Source: DAOTTW01 sp034437615 (GTDB taxonomy: Bacteria > Chloroflexota > Anaerolineae > Aggregatilineales > Phototrophicaceae). Taken from it: DNA of 6,367 bases. Of this stretch, positions 1 to 6,367 are shown in pieces. Each line of letters begins with the position of its first letter. Position 1 is the first letter of the stretch. Both the position numbers and the translations under genes were made by a program. Below the pieces are notes generated by a model that was not told where the DNA came from, ran no database searches, and saw only the letters and a program-made list of their open reading frames with translations. The DNA lies in NCBI GenBank assembly GCA_034437615.1, contig DAOTTW010000406.1:1-6367 (forward strand), given 5' to 3'.

Positions 1-165
1 AAGCCGTTCTTCGCATTAGAGCCACAGACGAACGCTAACGATGGCTTCAACCTGTATGATCGCGGGGTTGCGGGGTCGGGTGTGTTCGTCTTGGAGCCGG
101 GCGCGACGAAAGCGGGCACGGTGCGCCTGAGCGTGCGCCCTATCGCAGCAGCATCTACGGCATAA
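1..165 (+). CDS. galM: Aldose 1-epimerase (GalM-like), C-terminal fragment
   Basis: This is the last 54 codons of a gene that begins before the window, read in frame 1 and ending with TAA at 163-165. Aldose 1-epimerases interconvert the alpha and beta anomers of sugars such as galactose and glucose in the cytoplasm. The visible peptide starts KPFFALEPQTNANDGFNLYD and continues through GSGVFVLEPG to VRLSV. This matches the family's C-terminal signature: an (L/V)E-x-Q/V segment, an Asn shortly after, then a (V/L)L-x-PG turn and a final beta strand. Glu7 of the fragment (bases 19-21) corresponds to the conserved catalytic base of GalM enzymes. The catalytic histidine would lie upstream and cannot be seen, so the assignment rests on this short tail only. 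A related galactose-mutarotase-like protein with the same fold, for example a YeaD-type enzyme, is possible. Confidence 0.72.
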   Translation, partial: KPFFALEPQTNANDGFNLYDRGVAGSGVFVLEPGATKAGTVRLSVRPIAAASTA

Positions 166-177
166 GAGGGCCAAGTT

Positions 178-196
178 GCGGGCAAAACATGCCTGC
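178..196 (+). terminator. Weak hairpin behind the epimerase gene
   Basis: GCGGGCA (178-184) can pair with TGCCTGC (190-196) around the loop AAACA, giving seven pairs including one G-U wobble. It lies 12 bases after the epimerase stop codon, where a transcription end would be expected. No run of T residues follows, so an intrinsic terminator is doubtful and the hairpin may be chance. The rest of the 83-bp gap (166-248) shows no convincing promoter. Confidence 0.2.
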
Positions 197-235
197 CTGA
201 GTAGTTACATCAGAATAAGCGCTCTTTGACATATC

Positions 236-243
236 AGGATAGG
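236..243 (+). promoter_or_regulatory. Ribosome binding site of the YbaK-family gene
   Basis: AGGATAGG lies five bases before the ATG at 249 and is a fair Shine-Dalgarno match. An in-frame TAG at 240-242 overlaps it, so no start further upstream is possible and the ATG at 249 is the earliest start. Confidence 0.5.
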
Positions 244-248
244 CGACG

Positions 249-743
249 ATGGCTAACAGTAAAAAACTGAACTCCATGCGCGTGCTGGAGCAGCACAGCA
301 TCCCCTATGAGGTGTTCGCATACGACGCCAGCACACGCGACGCCGCAGAAGTGGCGGAAATGGTCGGGATGCCGGAGTTTATGGTATACAAAACGCTGAT
401 CGTACAATCCGCGACGGATGAACGGCAAAAGCCCATGATCGTGATGATTGCGTCGGATCGTCGGCTACACTTGAAGCACATGGCGGCAGCCGCTGGCGAG
501 AAGAAAGTCAAGATGGCGGCCCATGCCGACGCGGAAAAGCTGACCGGCTTGCAGGTGGGTGGCATCAGCCCGCTGATGTTGCTGGATAAGAATTGGCCTG
601 TGTATATCGACCAGCCTGCAACCCAATTGCAGAATATCGCCATCAGCGCGGGGCAACGCGGCTTACAATTGCGCGTGCCTGTGTCGCCCCTGCTGAAGCT
701 GTTGCGGGCCAAAATTGCCGATGTGAGCGACGACGATCATTAA
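249..743 (+). CDS. ybaK: YbaK/EbsC-family aminoacyl-tRNA deacylase (Cys-tRNA(Pro) deacylase type)
   Basis: This 164-residue cytoplasmic protein fills the whole YbaK/prolyl-tRNA-editing fold. Family members hydrolyse mischarged aminoacyl-tRNAs, classically Cys-tRNA(Pro), so they act in translation quality control. The family landmarks appear in order. RVLEQHSIPYEV (11-22) opens the domain. VYKTLIV (46-52) contains Lys48, equivalent to the essential Lys of E. coli YbaK. ASDRRLHLKHMA (68-79) follows, then a TG pair (99-100) and GGISPL (104-109), the usual GG-x-SP substrate-pocket loop. YIDQPA and ISAGQRGLQLRV form the final strands. Length is normal for the family (about 155-165). An in-frame TAG three codons upstream fixes the earliest start. 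Met10 is a possible internal alternative, because E. coli YbaK begins near that point. It lies 83 bp behind the epimerase gene on the same strand and could be co-transcribed. Specificity among YbaK, ProX and EbsC subgroups cannot be settled by eye. Confidence 0.92.
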   Translation: MANSKKLNSMRVLEQHSIPYEVFAYDASTRDAAEVAEMVGMPEFMVYKTLIVQSATDERQKPMIVMIASDRRLHLKHMAAAAGEKKVKMAAHADAEKLTGLQVGGISPLMLLDKNWPVYIDQPATQLQNIAISAGQRGLQLRVPVSPLLKLLRAKIADVSDDDH

Positions 744-747
744 TTAA
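740..747. other. Palindrome TTAATTAA holding two convergent stop codons
   Basis: The TAA of the plus-strand deacylase gene is at 741-743 and the TAA of the minus-strand kinase gene, read as TTA on the plus strand, is at 744-746. The two coding regions therefore touch with no spacer. The eight-base palindrome is too short and AT-rich to be a useful terminator, and I see no GC-rich hairpin nearby, so the transcripts of both genes probably run into each other. Confidence 0.9.
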
Positions 748-3700
748 GCGCCTGTTTCGGGTTGTGGGTGGCGTGCTGCTGGCTGATTAGCCGCATCCTG
801 GCCACCACCAGCGCCGTTTTCCTGCGCCACTGGTACGACAATATGAAAGCTGGACCCCTGGCCCATCTCGCTTTCCACCCAGATGTCACCCTGATGACGC
901 TGCATGATCTCATACGTGAGCGTCATGCCCAGGCCCGTGCCGGGTTTCTCGTGTGCTGCTGTGTTGGAACTGCGGAAGTAACGCTCTTTAAACAGGCGCT
1001 TCTGATCTTCCTCGCTGATGCCAAAACCCTGATCGGTGACGGTCAGGCGCACCATTGGCCCCAGGCGCTTGCCGTTATCAGTGGCATATTCGTCCAGCAG
1101 CTTTGCATCAATCGTGATGGTCGTGCCGGGGTCGCTATATTTTGAGGCATTGCTGACCAGGTTGGTCAATACCTGCTCTAAACGGCCTTGATCGCCCATC
1201 ACCAACGGCAAATCGTCCGGCACGTTATTCAACAACTCCTGGTCGTTATCTTGTAGCTGATAGATGAAGGGTTGTAGTGCGCCGATCACTGCATGGCGGA
1301 TGTTCATCGGGGCCACGTCAACCGTGAATTCACCTGCGTCCTGTCTGGCGGCGTCACGCAGATCGTTGATGATGAGTTGCAGGCGATGGGCATTATTGTA
1401 GATGACGCGGATGAAGCCCTCTTGCTGCTCGTTGAGTTGACCAAGCGCACCCTTGAGCAGAATATCCGTATAGCCCTTAATCGGTGTCAGCGGATTCTTC
1501 AGTTCGTGGGCGGCAATCCCCATAAATTCAGATTTGTTGCGGTTGGCGTTCTGCAATTGATCGTAGAATTGCGCGTTGGCGATAGCGATACTGGCGTGCT
1601 CGGCCAGGCGCTGTGCAAAACCCCAATCAGCCAGCCCGAAGCGCGGTTCGACGGTCTTTTCCAGCACGAGAACGGCGTTCACTTCGTCACCCGCCATCAT
1701 GGGAATCGTGATCTGGCTGAGGCTACCGCGCAGTGTCTCTTCGTAATCGGGGTCAATGGCGGTATCGGTCACAAGGTCGGGTGCGGGGCGGCGCATCCGC
1801 AGTACACGGCCAATCACACCATGATCTGTCGGCCAGATCACCTCGCCCTGCTCCGTAACGCTACCTGTCGGGAAGTCTTCTAGCTCATAGCCATCCAGCG
1901 CGACCATCAGCAAGCAGGGCGGTGATTGCTGCACGATGCCGATAGCGCCGGCCTGTGCCTGCAAGTATTGCTTGGCCACCTGCACGGTGATTTCGGCCAC
2001 TTGATGCAGGTCGAAGGTGCTGTTCAGGCGCTTATCCAGCCCTTCCAGCAGTTCTAGCTCTTGCACGCGCTGATCCAGTTGTACGCCGCGTTCGCTGTAG
2101 AGGCGTGCATTTTCGATAGCGACAGCAGCTTGACCCGCGAACGTCGTCAGCAAATCGGCGTCATCTTGTGTGAAGAACGTGCCGTCCTTCTTATTGAGCA
2201 CTTGCAGCACGCCAATCGTGCCCTCTTTGGCCATCAGCGGCACCGCTATCAGCGTGCGTGCCACGAAGCGCTCGCTATCGCCGATGTTTTGTGCGTGCGC
2301 CGGGTCGTGTTGCAGGTCGTTGACGATGCGCAGTTGACCCTGCTGCGCGACCTGCCCCGCGACCCCCTGCCCGGCGCGGATGCGTTGGCCGATTAATGAC
2401 TCACCTGCCCCACCGATCACCACGCGGAATTCCAGTTCATGCGCGAAGCCCTGCGTGCGTTCATCGCTAAACAGCAGCAGCGACCCCGCCTCGGCGTTGA
2501 GGATTTCAACAGCGCTGCTCATGATGATCTGCAACAACTGCTCTACGTCGCTTTCGGTGGCCACAAGCTGCCGACTGATGTCATTCAGTACGGTCAGTTG
2601 GCGCTCACGGATTTGTGTCTGGCGGAAAAGCTGGTTCTTATCCAGCGAAGTCGCCGCTAATGAGCCAATATCCCCAAAGACCTTGAAGGCTTCGTCGCTG
2701 TACAGGTCTTCGCTGGTGCGGCCCATCGCCATCGCGCCGAAGAGGTTGCCACGCCCTGCCGTGAGCGGCACACACATGAAGGCGCGTAGCTCTGGCGTGA
2801 TGAAGCGTAAGGGCGCGTTGCGCTCGCGCATGGCTTCGGCAAAATTCTGCACACGTATGGCGCGGCCTGTGCGCACCACATCGCTGATTAGCCCGTCGTC
2901 TAGCTCCCAGCGCACGTTTTCTTGCTCCTCATGGCGGTCGTCGCCTTCCAGGAAAAACGGGAAGTAGAGGCGCTGGGTTTGCTGATCGTAGAGCACGATA
3001 TAGAAGCAGGGCGCGTCAATCAGGCGGTTGGTCTGTGTGTAGATGAGTTCCATCTGCTCATCAAAGCCGATGGTGAAGTTCACGGCTTGCCCGATCTGGC
3101 TGATAACCTCCAGTTCGCGCACGCTGCGTTCCAGCGTGTTAATCACCTGGGCGCGTTCGGTGGCGATGGCGAATTGACGCACCAGCGCATTCACAAAGCG
3201 GATTTCCTCGAAGTCGTAGCGTGGCCTGCTGGAAAGCGGCGGCCCCAGGATAACGAAGCCGCTAAGCTGGCTGCTGCCACGAATGGCCGCTACCAGACGT
3301 GCTTTGAGCAAATTCAGGCGTGCACGCTCGGTATATAACTCATGCGGTAGCGGCTCGCCCTTTGGCAGCGCCAGCGCCGCACCCTGACTGGCCCCAAGCA
3401 GCGTTACGAGTGCGCTATCTATGGTGAAGCGGATGTCTGTTCGCTGTGCGTCGGGGGTATCCGGCGTCAGCCAGGCGGTAAATGCATCCTGATCGGTATT
3501 GCGCACGAAAACGAAGATCGCCCCCGGCGCAAACGTTTCATCCAACATCCTGCGCAGCAAGGAGACAATATCGTCGTAATTATCCAGCGTCGTCAAGGCC
3601 TGGCTGAATTCCTCTGCACGGGCCTGATAATCATAGCGCACGCGGAAGTACACCCGATTGATGCGATTTTGCAAGCGTGTGCGTAGCGGTATAAAGCCCA

Positions 3701-5078
3701 CGACCATCACAAACAAGATGACGGCGATGCCGAGCGCGTTATCAGCGCTGAAAATGTCTATCGCCAGGACCGCGCTACCCAACGACAGCAGAAAGACGCC
3801 GAAGATCAGCACGCCAAGCATAATGGCATAGGTCACGCCTTGCGTAATAACCTCGTCGGTATCTATGCGCTGATACTGCAACACGGCATAGGCCAGGAAG
3901 CCATTCGGGAAGATATACAGCACCATCAAGGCTTCAAAATTCAGCGGCAACAGGAAATTCGCCTGGGACAAAAAGACACGATTCGCCAGATATAGCAAAG
4001 TCGGCACGAGCATCAAGCCCAGGCCGATCAAGACGCTGTTGACCTGATCGCGCATCACCAATTCAACAGCGCGGGGGCGCTGAATATTCAGCATAATCAG
4101 CAGCATAGCGCCCATGCCCACGATGGATAGCAGGGTTGCCGCTTGTGTGGCGCTGTTATCCCAGGGATCAACCGGGTTGAAGTAGCCGTTGATGATGAAC
4201 AGCGCACCGAGCATAAAGGCCGCGAGCGGGATGTGTGGCACGACGACGTTTTGCAGGAAGGGGTTACCGTTGATGACCTGGAGGCGGCGTGGAAAGACCA
4301 GCGACAGCGCGACCAATGCGCCACCGATCCAGCCAGCCGCCAGAATCCATAACGGCGTCAGCCGATCCGACGCGCCGACATCGAAGAGGCCCGCCATGTA
4401 AACCACGCTGGCAAATGCAATCGTCGCGGCCAGCATATCCGCCATGCGACCCCGCCGCATCCAGATAATCGCCAGACCGAACAGCAGCACAATCGACGCT
4501 GAGATAAACGGCAGCAAGAAAAAGACCAGAAAATCACGGTCCGGGAATTGCGATAGCGTCAGATCAACGCTACAAGCCGCCGTGCCATTCACAGGCGGAT
4601 CACACAATTCAGGGCTGAGATTGCCGAAGCGCTCTAAACGCTCGAAGTAAATGCGGATTGTCTGGCCGACCTCAGCGTTTGCGATAAATTCGTTGTAACG
4701 CTGCCGCGCATCCTGAAAGGTGTTAGCGGGGGATTTCAGCACAGTGGCGTTATCTTCAACGGCTTCAGCGCTTGAATACAGCGCGGGTTGCCCGATCTTC
4801 GTGATAAAATCCTGCCGTTGTAAGCCCGCGTTCAGCCCAGGCCAGCTATTCGGGTTCACGGGCTGCCCCGCGTTGACGGTCATGGTGTACGTCAATAGGA
4901 AGCCAGGGAAGGGCGCAGTGCGCAGGTTTAGCGCGGTCCACCCATAAAAGATGTAGGCTAAGATGGCGATAGCTGCTGCGATGATCGTCAGGATACGCCA
5001 AACGGAATAGTCGGCTGCGGTGCGTTGCGCATTAATGGGGCGGGTATCGCTTGCTTTACCGAGGGATGTCGCGCTCAT
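744..5078 (-). CDS. Large membrane sensor histidine kinase: PDZ-like ectodomain, ~10 TM helices, four GAF domains, HisKA-HATPase_c
   Basis: The product (1444 aa) is an inner-membrane sensor kinase that autophosphorylates on histidine and passes the phosphate to a response regulator. Helix 1 spans about 28-47. An extracytoplasmic stretch (about 50-183) contains a PDZ-like pattern (LNAGLQRQDFITKIGQPAL, 82-100; VGQTIRIYFERL, 137-148) and two cysteines (C159, C169). About nine more helices lie between 184 and 464. Four GAF domains follow at about 500-640, 665-815, 840-992 and 1020-1172; the third is the most canonical and the first the most diverged. HisKA starts near 1178 with phospho-acceptor His1191 in AAHELKNPLTPIKGY. 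HATPase_c has the N box (N1306, N1310, K1313), G1 box (DQGFGIS, 1349-1355), F box (RLFKERYF) and G2 box (GTGLGM, 1380-1385). A Gly/Ala/Pro-rich tail covers 1418-1444. There is no receiver domain. The start is well fixed: an in-frame stop lies two codons upstream, and the next Met (66) would delete helix 1. The ribosome binding site is weak. The ligand and the regulator are unknown. Confidence 0.93.
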   Translation of the reverse strand: MSATSLGKASDTRPINAQRTAADYSVWRILTIIAAAIAILAYIFYGWTALNLRTAPFPGFLLTYTMTVNAGQPVNPNSWPGLNAGLQRQDFITKIGQPALYSSAEAVEDNATVLKSPANTFQDARQRYNEFIANAEVGQTIRIYFERLERFGNLSPELCDPPVNGTAACSVDLTLSQFPDRDFLVFFLLPFISASIVLLFGLAIIWMRRGRMADMLAATIAFASVVYMAGLFDVGASDRLTPLWILAAGWIGGALVALSLVFPRRLQVINGNPFLQNVVVPHIPLAAFMLGALFIINGYFNPVDPWDNSATQAATLLSIVGMGAMLLIMLNIQRPRAVELVMRDQVNSVLIGLGLMLVPTLLYLANRVFLSQANFLLPLNFEALMVLYIFPNGFLAYAVLQYQRIDTDEVITQGVTYAIMLGVLIFGVFLLSLGSAVLAIDIFSADNALGIAVILFVMVVGFIPLRTRLQNRINRVYFRVRYDYQARAEEFSQALTTLDNYDDIVSLLRRMLDETFAPGAIFVFVRNTDQDAFTAWLTPDTPDAQRTDIRFTIDSALVTLLGASQGAALALPKGEPLPHELYTERARLNLLKARLVAAIRGSSQLSGFVILGPPLSSRPRYDFEEIRFVNALVRQFAIATERAQVINTLERSVRELEVISQIGQAVNFTIGFDEQMELIYTQTNRLIDAPCFYIVLYDQQTQRLYFPFFLEGDDRHEEQENVRWELDDGLISDVVRTGRAIRVQNFAEAMRERNAPLRFITPELRAFMCVPLTAGRGNLFGAMAMGRTSEDLYSDEAFKVFGDIGSLAATSLDKNQLFRQTQIRERQLTVLNDISRQLVATESDVEQLLQIIMSSAVEILNAEAGSLLLFSDERTQGFAHELEFRVVIGGAGESLIGQRIRAGQGVAGQVAQQGQLRIVNDLQHDPAHAQNIGDSERFVARTLIAVPLMAKEGTIGVLQVLNKKDGTFFTQDDADLLTTFAGQAAVAIENARLYSERGVQLDQRVQELELLEGLDKRLNSTFDLHQVAEITVQVAKQYLQAQAGAIGIVQQSPPCLLMVALDGYELEDFPTGSVTEQGEVIWPTDHGVIGRVLRMRRPAPDLVTDTAIDPDYEETLRGSLSQITIPMMAGDEVNAVLVLEKTVEPRFGLADWGFAQRLAEHASIAIANAQFYDQLQNANRNKSEFMGIAAHELKNPLTPIKGYTDILLKGALGQLNEQQEGFIRVIYNNAHRLQLIINDLRDAARQDAGEFTVDVAPMNIRHAVIGALQPFIYQLQDNDQELLNNVPDDLPLVMGDQGRLEQVLTNLVSNASKYSDPGTTITIDAKLLDEYATDNGKRLGPMVRLTVTDQGFGISEEDQKRLFKERYFRSSNTAAHEKPGTGLGMTLTYEIMQRHQGDIWVESEMGQGSSFHIVVPVAQENGAGGGQDAANQPAARHPQPETGA

Positions 5079-5320
5079 GGGTTATACTCTGTCGATTACT
5101 TGACATGCAGAGAAAACAGGCTGATGGAAATGAAAATAAGGCATAGTATCGCAATTTTATCACACCGCAGCGCACGCGCCTACAAATAGTTGTCTTGAGC
5201 GCCCTATAAAAGCGGCCAGCACGGTCATAAAATGGTTAGGATCGGTGTGCAGGCAAGCAGCGGCGGCTGCGGTCATACTGAAATACTACAAACAACACAG
5301 GAAAAGCGGGGCCTCTCATT
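5079..5320. promoter_or_regulatory. Divergent intergenic region between kinase and methyltransferase genes
   Basis: These 242 bases separate two genes pointing away from each other, so both promoters should lie here. The part next to the kinase (about 5085-5165) is AT-rich. Boxes such as TACTAT (minus strand, 5143-5148) and TATAAA (plus strand, 5205-5210) resemble -10 elements, but neither has a good -35 box at 16-18 bases. TTGACA at 5100-5105 (plus strand) likewise lacks a matching -10. I see no operator-like inverted repeat, tRNA, or convincing small gene. AGGAAAAG (5299-5306) and GGGG (5308-5311) precede the methyltransferase start; neither is an ideal Shine-Dalgarno at ideal spacing. Promoter activity is inferred from gene orientation only. 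Confidence 0.4.
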
Positions 5321-6253
5321 ATGCCATCATGGGTTATCAAGGCGGCCATACAGGGGGCGCTATCGGCTTTGCCACAGCCGCAGCGCTGGAATTACGTCTT
5401 TCAACGGCATATCAGCCGGGGACTGCGCCTGAGTGACGCTTATTTCGAGGGAAAACTCGCCATATGTCGGCAGCACCTCACACACCATCACGCGCATCAG
5501 CGGCGGCCACCCACGCGCATCGTTGAATTGGGGACGGGTTGGCTGCCCATCGTGCCTATTGGCCTGGCCCTTTCGGGGCCGCATGAAATTCTATCGGTTG
5601 ACATTAACCCCCTGCTGCGTCCGCAGTTGATCCAGGAGACAATCGCTTACTTCATACATTATGCTGATGCGGGGCGGCTCGATGAACATCTGCCACACCT
5701 GGATGCACAGCGCGTTGCGATGCTGCGGCCAAGCCTGGAACAACTACAGCAGGGCGATGTGTTGCGGGCGCTGAGCCTACTGCATATAACGCCGCAGATC
5801 GCGGATGCCAGCAGCATAGCCCTTGCGGATATTGACCTGATCGTATCGAATAGCACCCTGGAACACATTCCATACGACACAATCGCGAGCATTTTTCGCA
5901 ATTTCCGTATGTTGCTCAAACCGCATGGCATCATGAGCCACCTGATTGACCTCTCCGACCACTATTCGCAGTTTGACCGCACCCTGACGCCTTATCACTT
6001 CCTGCGTTTTCCGGCGGCGCAGTGGCGCTATTACAACAGCAGCCTGCATTATCAAAATCGGCTACGGATTGCAGATTATCGCCAACTGCACAGCGAGAAC
6101 GGCTTTCACATCTTGCATGAGGACAATCACTCAGCCGCGTCTGCACTGCCGGATGACCTCAGACTAGCGCCAGAATTCGCGCATTACAGCAAGGATGCGC
6201 TACTGGTTACGGCAAGCTGGATGGTATCAAGGCCGAACAGCGCCCAAACGTAA
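5321..6253 (+). CDS. Class I SAM-dependent methyltransferase, substrate unknown
   Basis: This 310-residue soluble protein has the Rossmann-type methyltransferase core, which moves a methyl group from S-adenosylmethionine to an acceptor. Motif I is IVELGTGWLPIVPIGLAL (67-84), with the glycine-rich SAM loop at 69-74. The acidic residue ending strand 2 is Asp94 in LSVDINP. ADAS (161-164) sits where the adenine-contacting acidic motif is expected. Motif IV is DLIVSNSTLEHIP (172-184), followed by FRMLLKPHGIMSHLIDLSDH (195-214). The E-x-GTGW-x-P form of motif I and the N-terminal NYVFQR segment recall a methyltransferase group often met near polysaccharide genes, but that link is from memory and the acceptor cannot be read here. 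A His-rich patch (HLTHHHAH, 52-59) precedes the core. The ATG at 5321 is the only sensible start, since an in-frame TGA lies at 5279-5281 with no ATG, GTG or TTG between. It is divergent from the kinase gene, and its downstream neighbour is outside the window. Confidence 0.85.
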   Translation: MPSWVIKAAIQGALSALPQPQRWNYVFQRHISRGLRLSDAYFEGKLAICRQHLTHHHAHQRRPPTRIVELGTGWLPIVPIGLALSGPHEILSVDINPLLRPQLIQETIAYFIHYADAGRLDEHLPHLDAQRVAMLRPSLEQLQQGDVLRALSLLHITPQIADASSIALADIDLIVSNSTLEHIPYDTIASIFRNFRMLLKPHGIMSHLIDLSDHYSQFDRTLTPYHFLRFPAAQWRYYNSSLHYQNRLRIADYRQLHSENGFHILHEDNHSAASALPDDLRLAPEFAHYSKDALLVTASWMVSRPNSAQT

Positions 6254-6261
6254 CTACTCAG

Positions 6262-6312
6262 CCCTCACCCCAAACCCCTCTCCCGAACGTGCCTTTGGCA
6301 CTGGGAGAGGGG
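6262..6312. repeat. REP/MITE-like inverted repeat, possibly acting as terminator
   Basis: A perfect 10-bp stem, CCCCTCTCCC (6275-6284) with GGGAGAGGGG (6303-6312), encloses a second short stem, GTGCC (6289-6293) with GGCAC (6297-6301), around a TTT loop. The left flank, CCCTCACCCCAAA (6262-6274), is the typical leader of an abundant intergenic repeat that I recall from Chloroflexota and some other genomes. It starts eight bases after the methyltransferase stop codon. CTTTAAAC follows the stem, so there is only a short T run; it may still end or protect the transcript. No coding potential is seen here. Confidence 0.75.
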
Positions 6313-6329
6313 CTTTAAACGGCTTGCTT

Positions 6330-6367
6330 CCCCCTCTCCATTGTTGTCTGGGTATGGTGGGAGAGGG
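6330..6367. repeat. Second copy of the same inverted-repeat family, cut by the window end
   Basis: CCCTCTCC (6332-6339) pairs with GGAGAGGG (6360-6367) around an irregular 20-base loop region. The arms have the same CCCCTCTCC / GGAGAGGG core as the hairpin 18 bases upstream, but the loop sequence differs. The right arm reaches the last base of the window and the left arm has an extra C (6330-6331), so the stem probably continues outside. Two adjacent copies suggest a tandem REP-like cluster. Confidence 0.65.

Noticed and set aside
226..231. TTGACA upstream of the deacylase gene as a -35 box
   Set aside because: A -10 box at the normal 16-18 base spacing would fall at about 248-254, on the start codon, and no TATAAT-like sequence is there.
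305..712. A 135-codon minus-strand open frame inside the deacylase gene
   Set aside because: The plus-strand frame carries the complete YbaK signature, and the antisense peptide resembles no family I know.
1293..1883. A 196-codon plus-strand open frame opposite the kinase gene
   Set aside because: It is wholly antisense to the HisKA and GAF4 coding sequence, whose protein shows strong family motifs. The antisense product shows no recognisable motif.
2380..2967. A 195-codon plus-strand open frame rich in Ser and Arg
   Set aside because: It lies opposite GAF2 and GAF3 of the kinase. The Ser/Arg-rich composition is typical of an antisense shadow of a GC-rich gene.
5205..5210. TATAAA as the -10 element of the methyltransferase promoter
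   Set aside because: The only TTG-type boxes nearby, at 5190 and 5195, are much too close, and the sequence at the correct distance (ACAAAT) is a poor -35. It cannot be supported by eye.
5232..5436. Two short overlapping plus-strand open frames (66 and 63 codons) ahead of the methyltransferase
   Set aside because: They run into the methyltransferase coding region in other frames, show no recognisable motif, and lack convincing ribosome binding sites.
6254..6367. CRISPR array at the window end
   Set aside because: There are only two hairpin units of different internal sequence, with a short, unequal spacing and no direct repeat of CRISPR length.

Overview
The window is ordinary-looking bacterial chromosome of moderately high GC, with no plasmid, phage or insertion-sequence hallmarks. 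The best guess at the host is a member of the Chloroflexota (Anaerolineae-like). The reasons are a very large multi-GAF membrane histidine kinase and a CCCTCACCCC...CCCCTCTCCC / GGGAGAGGGG repeat family that I associate with that phylum. This assignment comes from pattern recognition, not from a marker gene.

Layout from left to right. Bases 1-165 are the 3' end of a plus-strand gene, read as the C-terminus of an aldose 1-epimerase (GalM-like) with its catalytic glutamate. After an 83-bp gap comes a complete plus-strand YbaK/EbsC-family aminoacyl-tRNA deacylase (249-743). Its stop codon directly abuts the stop codon of a 1444-residue minus-strand gene (744-5078); both stops lie inside the palindrome TTAATTAA. 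The large gene encodes an integral-membrane hybrid-free histidine kinase: one N-terminal helix, an extracytoplasmic PDZ-like region, about nine further helices, four consecutive GAF domains joined by similar helical linkers, then HisKA and HATPase_c with all main boxes present. A 242-bp divergent intergenic region follows. Next is a complete plus-strand class I SAM-dependent methyltransferase (5321-6253). The last 114 bases hold two related inverted repeats, the second cut by the window end.

The genes do not form one obvious pathway. The epimerase acts in sugar metabolism, the deacylase in translation quality control, the kinase in signalling, and the methyltransferase has an unknown substrate. 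The kinase has no receiver domain and no response regulator within the window, so its partner must lie elsewhere. The most noteworthy item is the kinase itself: its ComP-like membrane sensor fused to a four-GAF stack. I found no CRISPR array, RNA gene, transposase or clear new multi-gene system.
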